Of a DNA stretch of 64,000 nt, positions 45,831 through 58,883 are shown one piece after another. The position numbers and the translations under genes are program-made. Within the stretch, counting starts at the first letter, position 1; each line of letters opens with the position of its first letter. A model generated the notes under the pieces. The model did not search any database, had not been told where the DNA came from, and saw nothing but the letters and a program-made list of their open reading frames with translations. The stretch comes from Salminus brasiliensis (lineage: Eukaryota > Chordata > Actinopteri > Characiformes > Bryconidae), in contig NC_132891.1 of the NCBI RefSeq assembly GCF_030463535.1, forward strand, positions 7,337,122-7,401,121. Reading direction: 5' to 3'.

Positions 45831-47768
45831 AGTTGTGAGTTTAGTGATGTTCTCCATTTGATTGAAAGGGAAAGCAAGCAAACCTGGATGAACCAGTCTC
45901 CCCAATGTGCCTGAAAACAGTGGAAAACACTCCTAAGATCACTCACTCATATCTATGCTCTCAGATATGAGGTTTTATCCTCTAAAGGGGTGGGATTTGA
46001 GCCTTAATTAGCTGGACGTTTCTGGCTACACACTGATGTTCACTGTCCATTGGTTCTTTGGTAATTTGGATGGGTCGCTGTTGAGTCCAAGTGCCTTTAA
46101 CTTGCGCACATAATCACTTGTTTCATTCTTGGTTTGGCCATTTCCCTTATAAAAGCAGCCATATTGCAGAACATTTTGCCACTTAGTCCGTCTAAAGAGG
46201 GTGTGCTTCTGCGGGAACGTGACCTCAGTGCATTTCCTCTATACTGATTTTTATTCCAGTTTTGCTGAACTACATCTAGTTAAACAGGACTAAGTAGGTT
46301 CACTGTAATGAGTCACACAGTTGGTCAGCATTTTATTTTAAACTGACAATATCCATATATATTTCTGATTTACTCAGAATATTATACAAAACTGTGCTCT
46401 ATACAACTATTATACAACACTAGTGCTCGTCAATAATTTCCTAATGTATGACCACACCGCGACAGCAGATGACATTTAGGTTTGCATCAAAAAAATGAAT
46501 GAACCCATGCTTCCTGACTGCTGGCACTCTATGTCCTACGAAGTCCTACGCTGTTTTCACACTGAACACAGTATGCACTGCACAAGCTGCTGTCCACATC
46601 ACCTGCGGTATGATGATGGACGTTTTTTGATGGTTGGGTGCAGAAGTGGAGGCCCACTCCGTATTGAAGGAGGGTCTGCAAATGAGTGGCTACTGGCTAG
46701 TAGGACACTTGCAGGTTTCTTTCAGAGGTTACCTATTCAACACTGGTAACTACAAACTTGGAAGACCAGCTTGGGCCGACATCTGCTTCCATGATTCCAA
46801 CCTCTTATGATGGGTCACGATTCACGGTTTTCAGACTGTTTTTGTACACACCCACTGCTCTCCTATTGGCCGGGCACAATTTGGCTCGTAATATTAGTAA
46901 CTAATATCAGTTTTAAATGTATTTGTAGTTTTAAATGCACAATTTAAGCACTCAGTAAATGCTGTATCACAGTGGAAACATGTGTAAAGCACACAAACCA
47001 AACTGTTCAATAATATGATGTTATTATGGATATATGCTTGTTGTCTATCAGTCCCTTTAACGCTGAAATATCGGACGCTGTTCCAGAATTTAGCTCTGTA
47101 ACCATACACCCTTCAGAAAGGGTGTTCTTTAAGGGTTCTCCAAGGAAGACGGCTTAAAACACATTTAAGTGTGTAAATGAAACGTGTTATTGCCTGATTA
47201 TACCTTTCTTAAGAGACAAGTAGAGGGAATAACCCATTTTCAGTACTGGACCGAACGCTTCAGGGTGTGTGAAGCCTTTTTTTTTTAGGTTGAACTGACC
47301 AGACTACATTTAACAGTGTATGAGCAGATGCATTTCCTCTAGGACAGGTTTTTTAGACAGTTACATGAACTTCAACACTCAGGAACAGCACTGAAACCCT
47401 AAAAATGGACCAAAATATGAACTCATGGAGTCTTAAGCTACGACAGCGTCTGTTGATGTTCACCATGTCGACATATTACCACACATATTCAGAGCCCAGT
47501 GCAGTGAATGACCCCCACAGAGCTCCAAAAAACAATCAAAGCTAAACATCGACAAACATTTCTCACCTCTCCTAAGACGTGCTCTGCCAGCCAGCTGGGC
47601 TGCTGGGGTGGCCTCACTAGCCAACCGGCAACGGTTAAAAACCCCTCTGCCTCCTTCGTCAGCTGCCTATTATCACTGTTTGAGTTATATAATGTCGTAA
47701 ATAACCGCTGTGTTTAATTAATGTCCATTTTGTTTGTCATTTCTCACCTTTGCTGCATCCTTACTCAC

Positions 47769-47880
47769 CTTACACCACACAGCGCCAACAGACAAATCGC
47801 CCCGCTCTAAGTCTCGCGAGAATACAATCGCCGGGCCATGGTGCAGAATACAATGTAGCCTCATGCTCTCGCGAGAACTT
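47769..47880 (-). promoter_or_regulatory. arf3: arf3 promoter / non-coding first exon with two TCTCGCGAGA elements
   Basis: A minus-strand donor, TAAG|GTGAGT, at 47769/47768 fits the acceptor before 43193, which makes a 4.6-kb first intron in the 5' UTR. Just upstream are two perfect copies of the palindrome TCTCGCGAGA, at 47812-47821 and 47867-47876. This element is known from many TATA-less, often bidirectional, housekeeping promoters. An alternative donor, CAAAG|GTGAGA, lies about 20 bp further downstream. The exact start site is not resolved. Confidence 0.6.
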
Positions 47881-50800
47881 CCCCATCCATGGACCACGAT
47901 GCTGCGCTTGCATCCCTGGCGTGAAATGCTCGTTTGTGATCTGCTGTACGCAAAATACGGCACATTTGGGCTCTTTCTCACATACATGGTAAGAAAAGGA
48001 GAAAATATATGTGGGAAAGTGTTTTATCTGAAAGTTAAACGTGATATATTACATATGTCTATGTAACACATTCCTGTTTTAGCCTCTTTGGAGAAAGTTA
48101 GGCATCAGACTTTCTCAAAAAACAGATTTCTGTCATTTATGCACATGCAGCAAGGCACAGAGTTTCAGACACATCCAAAGTTGTTTAATTATTCAGCCAA
48201 AGACCCGCCTGAATTAATAAATAACCTGCCAGACGCTGCCAAAGGACAGGATTTGGCAGCCTGAAGTGTGTTGAGATATCAGAAGCTGGAGCAAAAGAGC
48301 CAAAAGACCTCTTAAAGTAGGTCTTTTAAACCTTATTAATTGATGCAGTATGCTGTGTTGAGTTTCATGCACCATATCAAGGTCCAAACCCCCTATTACA
48401 GATCACTATTCAATACAAAAGAATGCTTAAATGACACATTTGGAGTGCATGAGCATGCTCATTCAGTAATTTCTTACCTTACGTCATTTTCCCCAAATTT
48501 CGTATTTCTACTGTAACCCAGTATGCTTAATCTGACAGTGGCATTTTAGTCAATGAGAATCATCAGTGCTTGCACAAACATTGCTCTGGTGAAATCATGA
48601 GTGTCTTTTTCTGTGTCGCTTTGCATGCCCCACCGTCTGTCAGTGGCTTTGTGATGGATGTGTTTATCAATTCGGTGGTTTTCGGAGAGGAGAGAGGGAC
48701 TGGAGCAGATGTTTGCAGCTGCACACCAGATTACGGGGTGGAGTGGTGAGTGGGGGAGCACGCCGTGATTCTGTGTGCTGGGAGTTTTTTTGGGGGGGAG
48801 GTGGGTGGGTTATGGCAGCAGGGCTGGGGAGGGGGGGGGTTACGTACAGTGGTGGTAGTAGAAGCAGGGTGGGGGTTGGAGTTATAATTTAAAGGAACCT
48901 TTCCTCTGAAGTGTTTGCCAAAGCGCACCCCAGCAAACACAATCACAAGTCGGGTTGGTTAGGCTTGCAGAACTAATGAGGGCTTGCACGTCGAGGCGAG
49001 GCCTTTGATGTTCTGGGTAGCTGGCTCCTTGTTTTTTTCCTCTGCCTTTTTTCCTCTCTTTCTCCTTGTCCCACATCAAAAATGGAAAGGGTAGGCTGGA
49101 CACAGAGCCCAGAAGCAGATGTTTGCAGCTGCTTTGCCCGTGTCCCTCTCGCTTTTGATGTGCGTATCGTGTAGGCGAAATCTATCCACGCCTCTACCTG
49201 TGTGGTGGTCCGTCCGTCCGTACGTCTGTATATCATTGCTCTGCCTCAGTGGAGGCAAACTGAACGATGTTCTTATCCAGCATCGGATCACTGCGCTTCA
49301 ACCCCCCACCACTTCGCCCCCAACCTAAATTTTTGGAGAGTCTGGTTGTCATTATTCTAGATGCTGTCAGTGTGTTGCTTGGATGTGTAAGTGGCCGTAT
49401 TGCATTGATGGGAGGAGAGGCGAGCTCCAAAGCTATTCAGCCTCTCTGTCTCACACATGGGGAGAAACAGCGACAGGAAATTCCCTTTCGCAGCAGCTCC
49501 AGGGTGAAATGATAAAGGAATGAAGAAATGCAAACCAGAGATCCAGCCCTTTATCATTCCACACCACTCTCCTTCTCCCCCATCTCCTTTACTGTTACAC
49601 TAAATAACCGTGCATGGCTAACTCAAGTTGTCGGGACGTTGGAACAGTTTACCTTCACCCTGACCAGCGTACGCCACAGTAGAACAGCACACATTTTAAG
49701 CCCATTTTAAATAAGTATTACATAGAAATGCATGTTTTATTATCCTCTTTTTGCAGATTGTGAGGCTCACATGTCCCAAAATCCCATTATGCCATCAATT
49801 TTCAGTTTTGGGTATTAGTAGACTAATGAAATCCAAATTCTGTATCATATTATATATTATTTATATTATATTCCATTTTGATAAAGACGATGATCTGAAA
49901 AAAGTCAAGTACCTTGAGAGTGTGTAATCAGATTACAGTTACTGATTATAGACTTTTTTGTTTACTATTTAAGGAGTTTATTAGGCAGCATCAAGGGTGA
50001 ACATTTGTTTTACTTTGTTACTGTAGTTAAGCATTTATTTGAAATATTGGTATGTTGGTTAAAATTACATTTCCAAGAGACTTTATAAAGATCTCACTCC
50101 TTAGATTTTTAAGGACAAAATACTTTTAGGACAGGACACTTTCCATGCCTTTGTTCCAAATCCATTCAATTTGACTTATTTTTAAAAATAATCAAAAAAT
50201 AAGTTTTGTTAAAAAAATACGTTTTTTTTAAAATAACAAAACCTGTGTAAAAATTCATAGCAATATTAATCTCATAAGTCATAACTGAAGTAATTCATCT
50301 TTTGTCTTTTTGTGCAATGACCATTTTTCTGCTTTAAGTACCTGTACCACCCATTTGTCACCACATCACACACCAGCCAAAAGAGAAACCTAATTGTTCT
50401 GTTAAAACTGTTTATTTTTTGACTGTTATATTCATTAGTATAGTTAAGTGTCTTTTAGGTAAGATTGTAAAACAGCACTCACACTTACACCTAAATGCGG
50501 TTCCTCATTTTACATCTTTAGGCAATGCTAATAAATCAGTGTATTATGCCCTAATTTGCTGAATGTGTCCATTATTGTGTACACAATAGCTGTGAGGAAT
50601 GATGGAGTGAGGAATGATGACTATTAGGCATATTAGGACTTTATCTTCAGAGAGTTTGAACATCAGTAATTTTACACTTTTTAAGTGATTTAGAAGATGG
50701 CTTCACTCACTGCATTTTTAGTCGTGTAATTTTTCATCAGTAACAGATCACATTCAGTATTCAGTAATCTACCCGGCACGGTCAACATTAGCTGGGTCTG

Positions 50801-52074
50801 TGTCGAGTTAGCACACAGCAGTCGAGCCTTCTTCAGTGGCAGATGCGCAGACAAGGACAAACTGTCCTCGGCAGCACGCAGGGTCGTCTCAAACTGGCTG
50901 TCAACTTTGTACAGCTGATCCCACTAAGGCTGGTATCACTCCTCTCCGCAGTTCATCCCCTCTTGTAAAAGTCAGTCTCGAAGGAAACCACATTCAGGCT
51001 GGCCAGCTTCGAGCCACTTTCCGCAGGGTACTTACATTCATTCTGGAAGTTACCCTTCATCTCAGCTCTGCAGACACTCTCTTTGTTCTAAAGCCACTGT
51101 AAATAGACTTGCAAAGCTTCTGGAAATGGTCCGGCACAAAATGTCTCGACAAGATAATTCGTTTAACATTATAATTCATCTGTTTCGCTAAACAACATTT
51201 ACACAAATAAACGTGAAAAAATACATATGTCTCAGTGTCACTGTAAATTGATTAGCATTACTTCAATTTACTAAATACAGTTTCATTCAGATTTTTAGAA
51301 AGAGTCCATGTCCTTCCTTCATTGCAGTATCTGACGTTTGGTCTTAGACACAGTACAGAGGATTCCAGGATGAATGTTTCTAATCAGATTGCTGAAAAAA
51401 CCTTATGAGAGGTATTCTCCAGTCTTTTTTTTTCACAGCCTCTGCTGTGGTCCTCGCCTGTACAGGTTCGAAAAGCCAGCGCAGTATTTTCACATTTGCA
51501 GTGTTCTGGTTTACATTAACTCCAACCAACAGGCAAAGGCACATCCTCTGTCCTCTGTTTCAGTTCCCTACAAAATGGCTTGGCTTATGGCATCGGTTTT
51601 GACATCTAAAAGGAGTTGAGAAAAACTCGCAAAATATTTGCCACGGCTTCACTAAGCTCACATTTTCAAATGTACACACAAAACTGTATGTGGTGGCAGT
51701 GCCTTTGCTTTTTCGGCAATAATGCGTTCCTGCTGTTGCGCCTTGTTATTGTGAAGAACACAGATGGCGTTCGGGGCATTTTCATGGCTGAAGAGTCCAA
51801 ACAGGGGAAACAAAGACAAATGACATGAGTCACTCCTCTCCTCAATCTCTGACTTGGCATTGGGAGAATAACAACCGCCACACAAAGCAAATGCGTCCCA
51901 GATGAGAGGGCCGAGTGGAGAAGTGGCTAAGCCGAAGTTGCGGAAGAGTAAGACTGGAAGCCTAACACTCGCACGCTTGGCGTGAAAGGGTAGGGCTAAC
52001 GTCTTCTGCCCCCTCCCGCTTATCCCCTGAAGAGTTTCTGGCCCTCTCGCAGGGCAAGAAAAGTGTGTGGCCGC
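47881..52074. other. Intergenic between arf3 promoter and wnt10b stop codon
   Basis: No exon was recognised. The part next to 52074 is probably the wnt10b 3' UTR, but its end is unclear; a minus-strand AATAAA at about 50416-50411 is one candidate. The stretch 48.5-49.7 kb is GC-rich with a G-run cluster (48787-48880) and a repeated 19-mer (48704-48722, 49114-49132). From 49.7 to 50.8 kb it is AT-rich and unremarkable. No mobile-element copy was seen here, in contrast to both flanks. Confidence 0.45.
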
Positions 52075-55000
52075 TCACTTGCACACGTTGACCCACTCAG
52101 TGACCCTGCACTCGTCGCACAGCACGTAGCAGCACCAGTGGAAGCGGCAGTGGCAGCGCTCGCTGCGCGTCTGCTTTAGGATGTTGTGGCCACGGCCGCA
52201 GCACAGCGAGCCGCAGCCGTCCATGGCTGGGCTGCTCTTGTTGCAAGTGCGGCCCTGCGTGCCAGGTGAGTCCACGGACGGCTCGCGCTCGCAGAAGTCC
52301 GGCGACTTCTCGAAGTACACCAGCTCCCGGGAGAGGCTGCGGCGCCGGGCCCTGGCAGGCTCTGCCCCATCTGGCCCGGAAGCCACCCGCGGGTTAAAGA
52401 CGCCGCTATTCTTGTTCTGGGAGTTGATAAAGACGGCGGAAAGAAACTTCTGGCGCAGCAGGGAGCCCACCAGCCGGAACTCAGGGGACACGTACCAGCA
52501 CGTCTTGAACTGGCAGCTGCCGGAGGTGCCGTGGCATTTGCACTTTCGTTTCATGTTGTCAGTCACTATCTGTTCAAAAAAAAGTGATATGTGTGTCAGT
52601 ATTTACAACTGAAACATTCAAATGACATCTCTCACAGGCAAGACTAGACATGCAAGACGGTGTTACACTTGACACAGAAAGTCTTTAGTGAAAAGCAACT
52701 GAACAGTCCAATACACAGTGCATTCATCAGTGTACCATAAAGTGTACAACTTTACACAGACGTGTACGTTACGCTAAATGTTACATTTGAATGTTACACT
52801 ACAAATGTGGGCTAAGGTGTCCATGACACTAGTCTTAGTTCACAATGCTACACTTAAACTAATGTATAATAAAAGTAAAGTAATATATAATGCATACAGC
52901 ATTACACTAAAGTGCAGTGTTACACCAAAACACAAAAAGTGTACCTTAAAGTGTCCAACGTTACACAGAAGTGTACATGTTATGCTAAGTGTTACATTAC
53001 ATTTACATTACAAGGGTTACATTTTAGTGTTACAATAAAAGGGTGCTCTAAAGTGTTCACAATGCTACACTTAAAGTAATGTATAATAAAAGTGAAGTAA
53101 TAATAATAATATAATACTATATGTACAGTGTTACACTAAAGTGTAGTGTTGCATTAGACAAAATGGACAAAAATATTAGGACACCCTCTTTCAATCATTA
53201 TTTCTATCAAAATCAAAAGTATTAATAATAGTGTATTCTGCTTTTGTTGGAGTAACTGTCTCTAATATCTGCTAGATTTTGAAACATTGCTGTGAGGGTT
53301 TGATTGCATGCAGCAACACAAACGAGGTCAGGATGTTGGATGATCACCACCTCACCCCATGTCCAATTCCTGAAATCATCCTAAAAGTATGGATGGAGCA
53401 CCAGCCTTCATTCCATAGAAGACTGTGTTCCACTGGTTCATGTTTATCTGCTCCAGAGAGTCCTATTCTATTGGCAGTGCTTCTCTCCAGCAACTAGACA
53501 AGCTGTGTGTGTGTGTCAGCAATAGGTGCAAGTTAAAGTAGCTGAATGCATCCATTAGAAGAGGTGTCCACAAACATTTGGACATACAGTATAAATACAG
53601 TGCTACACAAAAAGTGTGACAGTACAAAGTTATACTGGTGTTACCTTAGACGTACAGTGCTGTTTATACACATGTAAAATATATGATGAGCCACGGCTAT
53701 ATGGTTCATAACACCCTACCTGCCTGCCAACTCTGTTGTTGTGCATCTTCATTCGGGCGTGTATATCCCGGGATGATCCTCTGGAGTCCAGCCAGTCTCT
53801 GGAGAAGCGGACACCAAAACGGGCATCATGACTGCAGCCTCCCCACTCCCACGTCTCCTGTAGGGAGGTGACGCCCTCAGGCAAGGGTTTGAGAAGGGTA
53901 CCAGGGTGAGCAGAACGTAGGTAAGCAGGCAGCCCACTGTGGTTCGGGCTAAATTCAGGCGTGCGCCCACCAGCTCCCACAATGCTCACCCCACTCCTCT
54001 GCAGAGTCTGCAGCTGCAGCTGGGAGAGCTTCACGCGGATTTTGTCGTCATCCAAGCGGCGTTTCGCTTCACAGCCACAGCCCCGCAGTTTGCCCATGCT
54101 GCAGGCGGAGGCCACTGAGTGAGCCACACCAGCGGCCAGCAGAGCCAGGGAGAAGGCGCTTTCTCTGAAACCTGCAGGCGAGCGGGCCAAACACCTGTGT
54201 GTCAAACACTTTCTTGAAGGTATTTATTACTTTTCAATTACGTAAAAATTATCTTCGGTCCTGCAACGGTTTTGTTAACATTAAGCCTATTTTGCCAATA
54301 CCCAAAATCGTTAGTAAGGTCAGGATGCTGGGTGATCACCAACCCCACCTCATCCCCAACTCATCCCAAAAGTATTGTATGGAGCATCATCCATAATTCC
54401 AGAAAAGTTCCACTGCTCCACAGCTCAATACTGGGGATTTATACCTATCTAGTCCACACCTGCAATTCGGCATGGTGCCAATAGGTTTATTGGCAGTACT
54501 GCTTTACAGGAACTAGACAAGCTATGTGTGTGCATTTGCACATCTGTGTCAGCAATGAGAGATATAGTGTATGCAAATGTCCTCTGTGACATTGTTCAGG
54601 CTGAAATAAATTGTAACAAACTGATACATTTTCAAGGATGTTGGAAAACATGTGGATGTGGATTCTTTGGAAGGCTGCTATGTCCCATTTACTCCTTGAC
54701 AGCCAAGAACAGCATGTTTTCTCCACTAGTATATCTAAAATAGACTGGCTAACAGGGTTCTTTGTGTCGAAACAATGGAGAACCCTTTTTAGTGTGACAT
54801 ATATCCATTTTTACAACACTCTAAAATAACATACAAGAAGCTTTCCATCATATAGAAGAATTATTTAACCACTCAAAGAACCATTCTCTTTTAAGGACAT
54901 GCAGTAACAACACTTCTTATCACTTCATGGTTGTGACATCATGACCATGATGTTTAATGTAGTCCCTTAATGGTCTGAATGAACTGATGAGTGAATGGTA

Positions 55001-58000
55001 CATTTTAGAACTTTAACAGTGTTTACATATCAAATAGTGCCGGTTCCCCATCATTCTCTAACTTCTCTTATTTTCTCACTCACCCCGGTTAAGTATGGCG
55101 CTCTGGTGCGGCACTTTGCCATGGTTCTCCAGTGTTGAGCAGTTCCAGCGCTGATCTCTGAGCTGTTGCTGGCATTCATGAATGGCGACCTGAATGCCCT
55201 GTAGGGCCGACGCAGTGACATCGGGACTACGTACACACAGCCGCATCTGCCTCTTACTCAGGCCCGCCAGCTTTAAACACACCGCATTGGGGGTCAGAAC
55301 TGGCTCTCCTGCCACCTTTAGACCGAGGATGTCATTACACAACACCCTATGGGAGAGACAGAGAGAGCAAATTGTTAGTTGCTCGCTTTGTGATTATTAC
55401 CCCTGTATTGTAATGATCTCTTAAGCACGCTTCCAGACACCCAGACACTTTATCCATATTGGGAAACCAGGAGTTCTATATGAAACACTATCATGTGGAG
55501 CAGGAGTAGTGATTCAAGTAAATGGTTTCAGACACTCGTACACAGGTTTGCTCATCACTCTCTAAGAGTGATCTCAGTCGGTCACATATAACATATTTGG
55601 TGTCTACTGGTGTACATTACTTGGGCACTCTGACTTTTGTACATTATGGGACAGCACGATTGCATTAGCCTAGAGGCATTATAATAGGAGATAATTGGTT
55701 AATTGGTGGAAAAATGAATGGGATAGTTTGTAACTCAACATCCTGCAATAAAAAGAGCCAATCAGCAGGAAGAGCTCCCTTGCTATGAAGATGCACTATA
55801 TGGACAAAAGTATTGGTACACCTGCTTATTCATTGTTTTTGAAATCAAGCATGTTAAAAAAGAGAGATCCTCTCGCTTTTGTTGGAGGAACTCTCTCTAC
55901 TGTCCAGCATTGCTGTGAGGATTTGATTACATTTAGCAGCAAGATCGTTAGTAAAGTCAGGATGTTGGACGATCATCACCCCACCTCATCCCAAACTCCC
56001 TGACTCATCTCAAAAGTATTGGATGGAGCACCAGCCATCATTCCAGAGGACACAGTTCTCCCACTGCTCCACAGCTGAATGCTGGGGGGCTTTACACTCC
56101 TCTAACCCATCCCAGGCATTAAGCAGCATGGTGCCAATAGGTTCATGTTTATCTGTTCCATAGAGTCCTATTCTATTGGCAGTACTTCTCTACGGGCACT
56201 AGACAAGCGGTGTGTGTGCATTTGCACACCTGTATCAGCAACTGCTACAAATTAAATTAGCTGAATGCATTCATTAGAAGCAGTGTCCACAAACATGTTG
56301 GATAATGGATATTTTTGTCTTTTAAAACTACTACACTTATAAAAATAATGGCTCTTCAAAGGGTTTCTTGAGCTGTTCTCCAAACCTCCAAACTTACACA
56401 CAAACATGATTATTTATGGCTAGAAAAGTACTTAGACGGCATAGGTTGAAGAACCGCCTGAAGCACCTTCATTTTTAAGAGCACAGGCTTTATAATGACC
56501 ACTTCAATTAAAAACAGCCTTCAAAACTAAAAATCCCATCAGGCCACCTCAACAGCATGCTGAACAGACTTTCCTATAAAGACTCTGAAAGAGTGTTCTT
56601 TGCTATGCTTTTGGACACCACCACACAATGGCATAGTGCCCAGAAATAGTGCACTAAATAGTGAATAGGGCCTAGTTTCGGACACTAATATTCCGCTGTA
56701 AAATCTAGCATAGCTGCACAATGGATTCACAATCAGTTTCAAGAGTATCACCAGATGAGGTGTGATGTTTTCCTCATGAACGTCTTGTACCATTTATACC
56801 ATCATCAGATTGTCTAATCACACCAGCCCCATTCAGGTGGACCAGACCCCACAAAAGCCTCATACTTCCTGTTGCTGAACTGGTAGCACTTTTATTCGAT
56901 TTGGCTCATTTGGAGGATAAAAGCTCGAGTAAGCGCTTAAGACAAGCATGCACTGGTGTGATGTCATCTGCGATGTGATGTCATCTGATTATGTGACCCA
57001 AAATAGCTCCTTTTCTAATTTCAAGCTGCGGAGGAGACAACATTCTGCACATGTCCAGGGAAAGGTAGTGATAATTGAACTCTGCAGCGTTCCTCCTCCA
57101 GTTTTCAATAATGTTTTTTTTTTTTTTTTACTGATCACCACTTTTAAAGTACATGAGGGCTGGAAATGAACAGCAGTGCTGAGATGACATGTTTCTCACC
57201 ATGTTCTTGGTGATACTGTGCTGTCTGTAGGCTAATGTGTTAAATATGGTATATTACGGCCCAGGAAAGGAAACCGTCGTGTCCCATCACAAACAGAGCT
57301 ACATCTACTGTAATAATGAGTATATCTGATTGAACTATTGCATCATAAGTATTTGATTCAGTTTTGTAATGCAAATGTTTTAGAATGCATTAAAGGGGTG
57401 GAATTTAAAATGAAATTATAGTACATTGGTTACACTACTGTGCTTTGCATAGTGAGATTCATTTTGTGCAGAATTGGAAACATTCAAAAGCAATTATTAA
57501 TGACCTTCAACTTCTGTGTGGTTGCTGTTGACTCAGGTTCTCCAGAGCGAAGCTGCAGTACAATGCATGGAGAGCAAAACTCGTTCCCGACGGTTTAGTA
57601 ATAGTTATGCAGAGAAAAGCCTTTGTGTATGCCAGCTAAGATCAGTGTTTGTAAAGAAAGCTACCTAGTGGCCACCGGATGACGAATTTGATGTCAGAAA
57701 GACGTTGGGACTTTGCAAAACCCAACATTGTCGAGATGTTGACTTTTGGTTAGAAATTAAAGTCACATCTTTAATAAAAAACAACATTGCGTGGACATCA
57801 GGCTCCAACGTTAGACAGAAGTTGAATTTTGGTAGGAAATCAAAGTCACATATCTGTCAAAAAATAACATTGGGTTAATGTCAAACCCAACATTGTACAG
57901 ATGTTGAATTTTGGTTGGAAACTGAAGTCACATATCCGTCAAAAAACAACACTGGGAGGACATCAAGCTCCAACGTTGGACAGATGTTGAATTTTGGTTG

Positions 58001-58883
58001 GAAACTGAAGTCACATATCACATATTCAACAGATGTTGAATTTTGGTTGCTGAGCACTGTGACCAACAAAATTTTAATGCTGCTGAATTTTGCATTGTTT
58101 TGCATTACAAAGTTTAGCATATAAAGCTAAATATAGGAATTTAACATCAATAGGATGTTGGAATGTGATGTTTGGAAAATGTTGGATCTTGGTTACTTAA
58201 CATCACAACTTAACAACCAACAAAATGACAGTGCAGCTATCGTCACTCTTCTTCTATCTTTGTGTCAAACTGATGTTGACATTTAGCTGACACTGAATTT
58301 TGGTCGCCCTACATCACAACCTACGTTCACTCAGATAATAACATCTATCAACGTTGGTGGCCAGCTGGGTAACGTCCGCTGATAGGAAAATCGAGGAGGG
58401 ACACAGGACATTCATAAGCTTGCAGTTTTCCCTGGCACATGGATAACTGGTTTTGATTAGTGTGTGTGCCTGTGTGGGACTGTGTGTGTGTGTGTGTGTC
58501 TGTGTGTGTGTGTAATTGGAAATATGGCTCGTGTGTCTGAAACAATGCTCAGTACAAAAAACTAACTGTCAGACATCTAGACGTTGGTGCAAAGAGCAGC
58601 CTTTTCAAGCCATAAGCAGGACTTAGTTGCAGCCTGGTGTTTACTGCAGGCCCATGTCTGTAATTCCCACAAGTCAGAATGGGAAAACCTGTTTTGTCAG
58701 CTGTCAATCATCTAAGAAGGCTCGTGACCTCACACACGCAAGTACACAGCCTACCTTTAATCCACAGAAATGAAAGAAGTCTTTGCAGCCCTTGCATATC
58801 TGTACTCACGTGAAGGCAGGTGACAGAAGTGCTGCTGCTAAAATCAGGACTCGTCCCGGACCACGTTTGCGCGACGTTTCCAT
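52075..58883 (-). CDS. wnt10b: Secreted signalling protein Wnt10b
   Basis: Secreted, lipid-modified ligand of Frizzled/LRP receptors in canonical Wnt signalling. Coding exons: 58883-58810 (ATG 58883), 55346-55084, 54171-53720 and 52569-52075 (stop TGA 52077-52075). All have GT-AG borders and the sum is 1284 nt, 427 aa. Residues 13-24 form the hydrophobic core of a signal peptide ([13 protein letters not shown]). Family marks: [48 protein letters not shown], the acylation hairpin [10 protein letters not shown] (about residues 273-282), and the Cys-rich tail [24 protein letters not shown], read in pieces. It is closest to Wnt10b rather than Wnt10a from memory. The linker region encoded by 54060-53880 is longer than in mammals, which accounts for the greater length (human 389 aa). 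Introns 1 and 3 carry repeats. Confidence 0.96.
52660..53155. repeat. Degenerate GTTACACTAAAGTGTA repeats in wnt10b intron 3
   Basis: Some 500 bp is built from variants of TGTTACACTAAAGTG, GTGTACA and GCTACACTTAAA. Related text resumes at about 53594-53645, on the far side of a MITE family A copy, so the MITE appears to have inserted into this array. Confidence 0.65.
53158..53593 (+). repeat. MITE family A copy in wnt10b intron 3
   Basis: The left end is ACAAAATGGACAAAAATATT and the right end is GTCCACAAACATTTGGACAT. The interior carries the usual TGTTGGAGTAACTGTCTCTA and TCTGCTCCAGAGAGTCCTAT blocks. About 435 bp. Confidence 0.8.
54290..54562 (+). repeat. MITE family A fragment in wnt10b intron 2
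   Basis: Internal part only: AAGGTCAGGATGCTGGGTGA, CACCTCATCCCCAACTCATC and TGCACATCTGTGTCAGCAAT. Both termini are missing. Confidence 0.75.
55793..56300 (+). repeat. Full-length MITE family A copy (reference copy)
   Basis: About 508 bp from GCACTATATGGACAAAAGTA to GTGTCCACAAACATGTTGGA, with every internal block present. It is the most complete copy in the window and is located in wnt10b intron 1. It has no open frame of any size, as expected of a non-autonomous element. Confidence 0.85.
57660..58371. mobile_element. Element with terminal inverted repeats and 83-bp internal tandem repeats
   Basis: The left end TACCTAGTGGCCACC and the right end, in reverse complement ACCCAGCTGGCCACC, are inverted. 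Inside, TTTTGG marks at 57744, 57827, 57909 and 57992 are spaced 83, 82 and 83 bp, each in a unit containing GTTGAATTTTGGTTGGAAA, AAAGTCACAT and CAACATTG. A fifth partial unit follows at 58041. The right 200 bp matches, inverted, the fragment at 36171-36450. It lies in wnt10b intron 1. Confidence 0.75.
58484..58513. repeat. (TG)n microsatellite
   Basis: Imperfect TG repeat in wnt10b intron 1. Confidence 0.85.

Noticed and set aside
46495-46749. 84-codon plus-strand open frame in arf3 intron 1
   Set aside because: No recognisable domain, no splice context, and embedded in ordinary AT-rich intron.
47734-48066. 110-codon plus-strand open frame across the arf3 promoter
   Set aside because: Passes through promoter motifs and the inferred non-coding exon; no family resemblance. 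A transcript from here remains possible but a protein is unsupported.
52181-52612. 143-codon plus-strand open frame
   Set aside because: Antisense of the GC-rich wnt10b last exon; no recognisable protein and no splice or start context.
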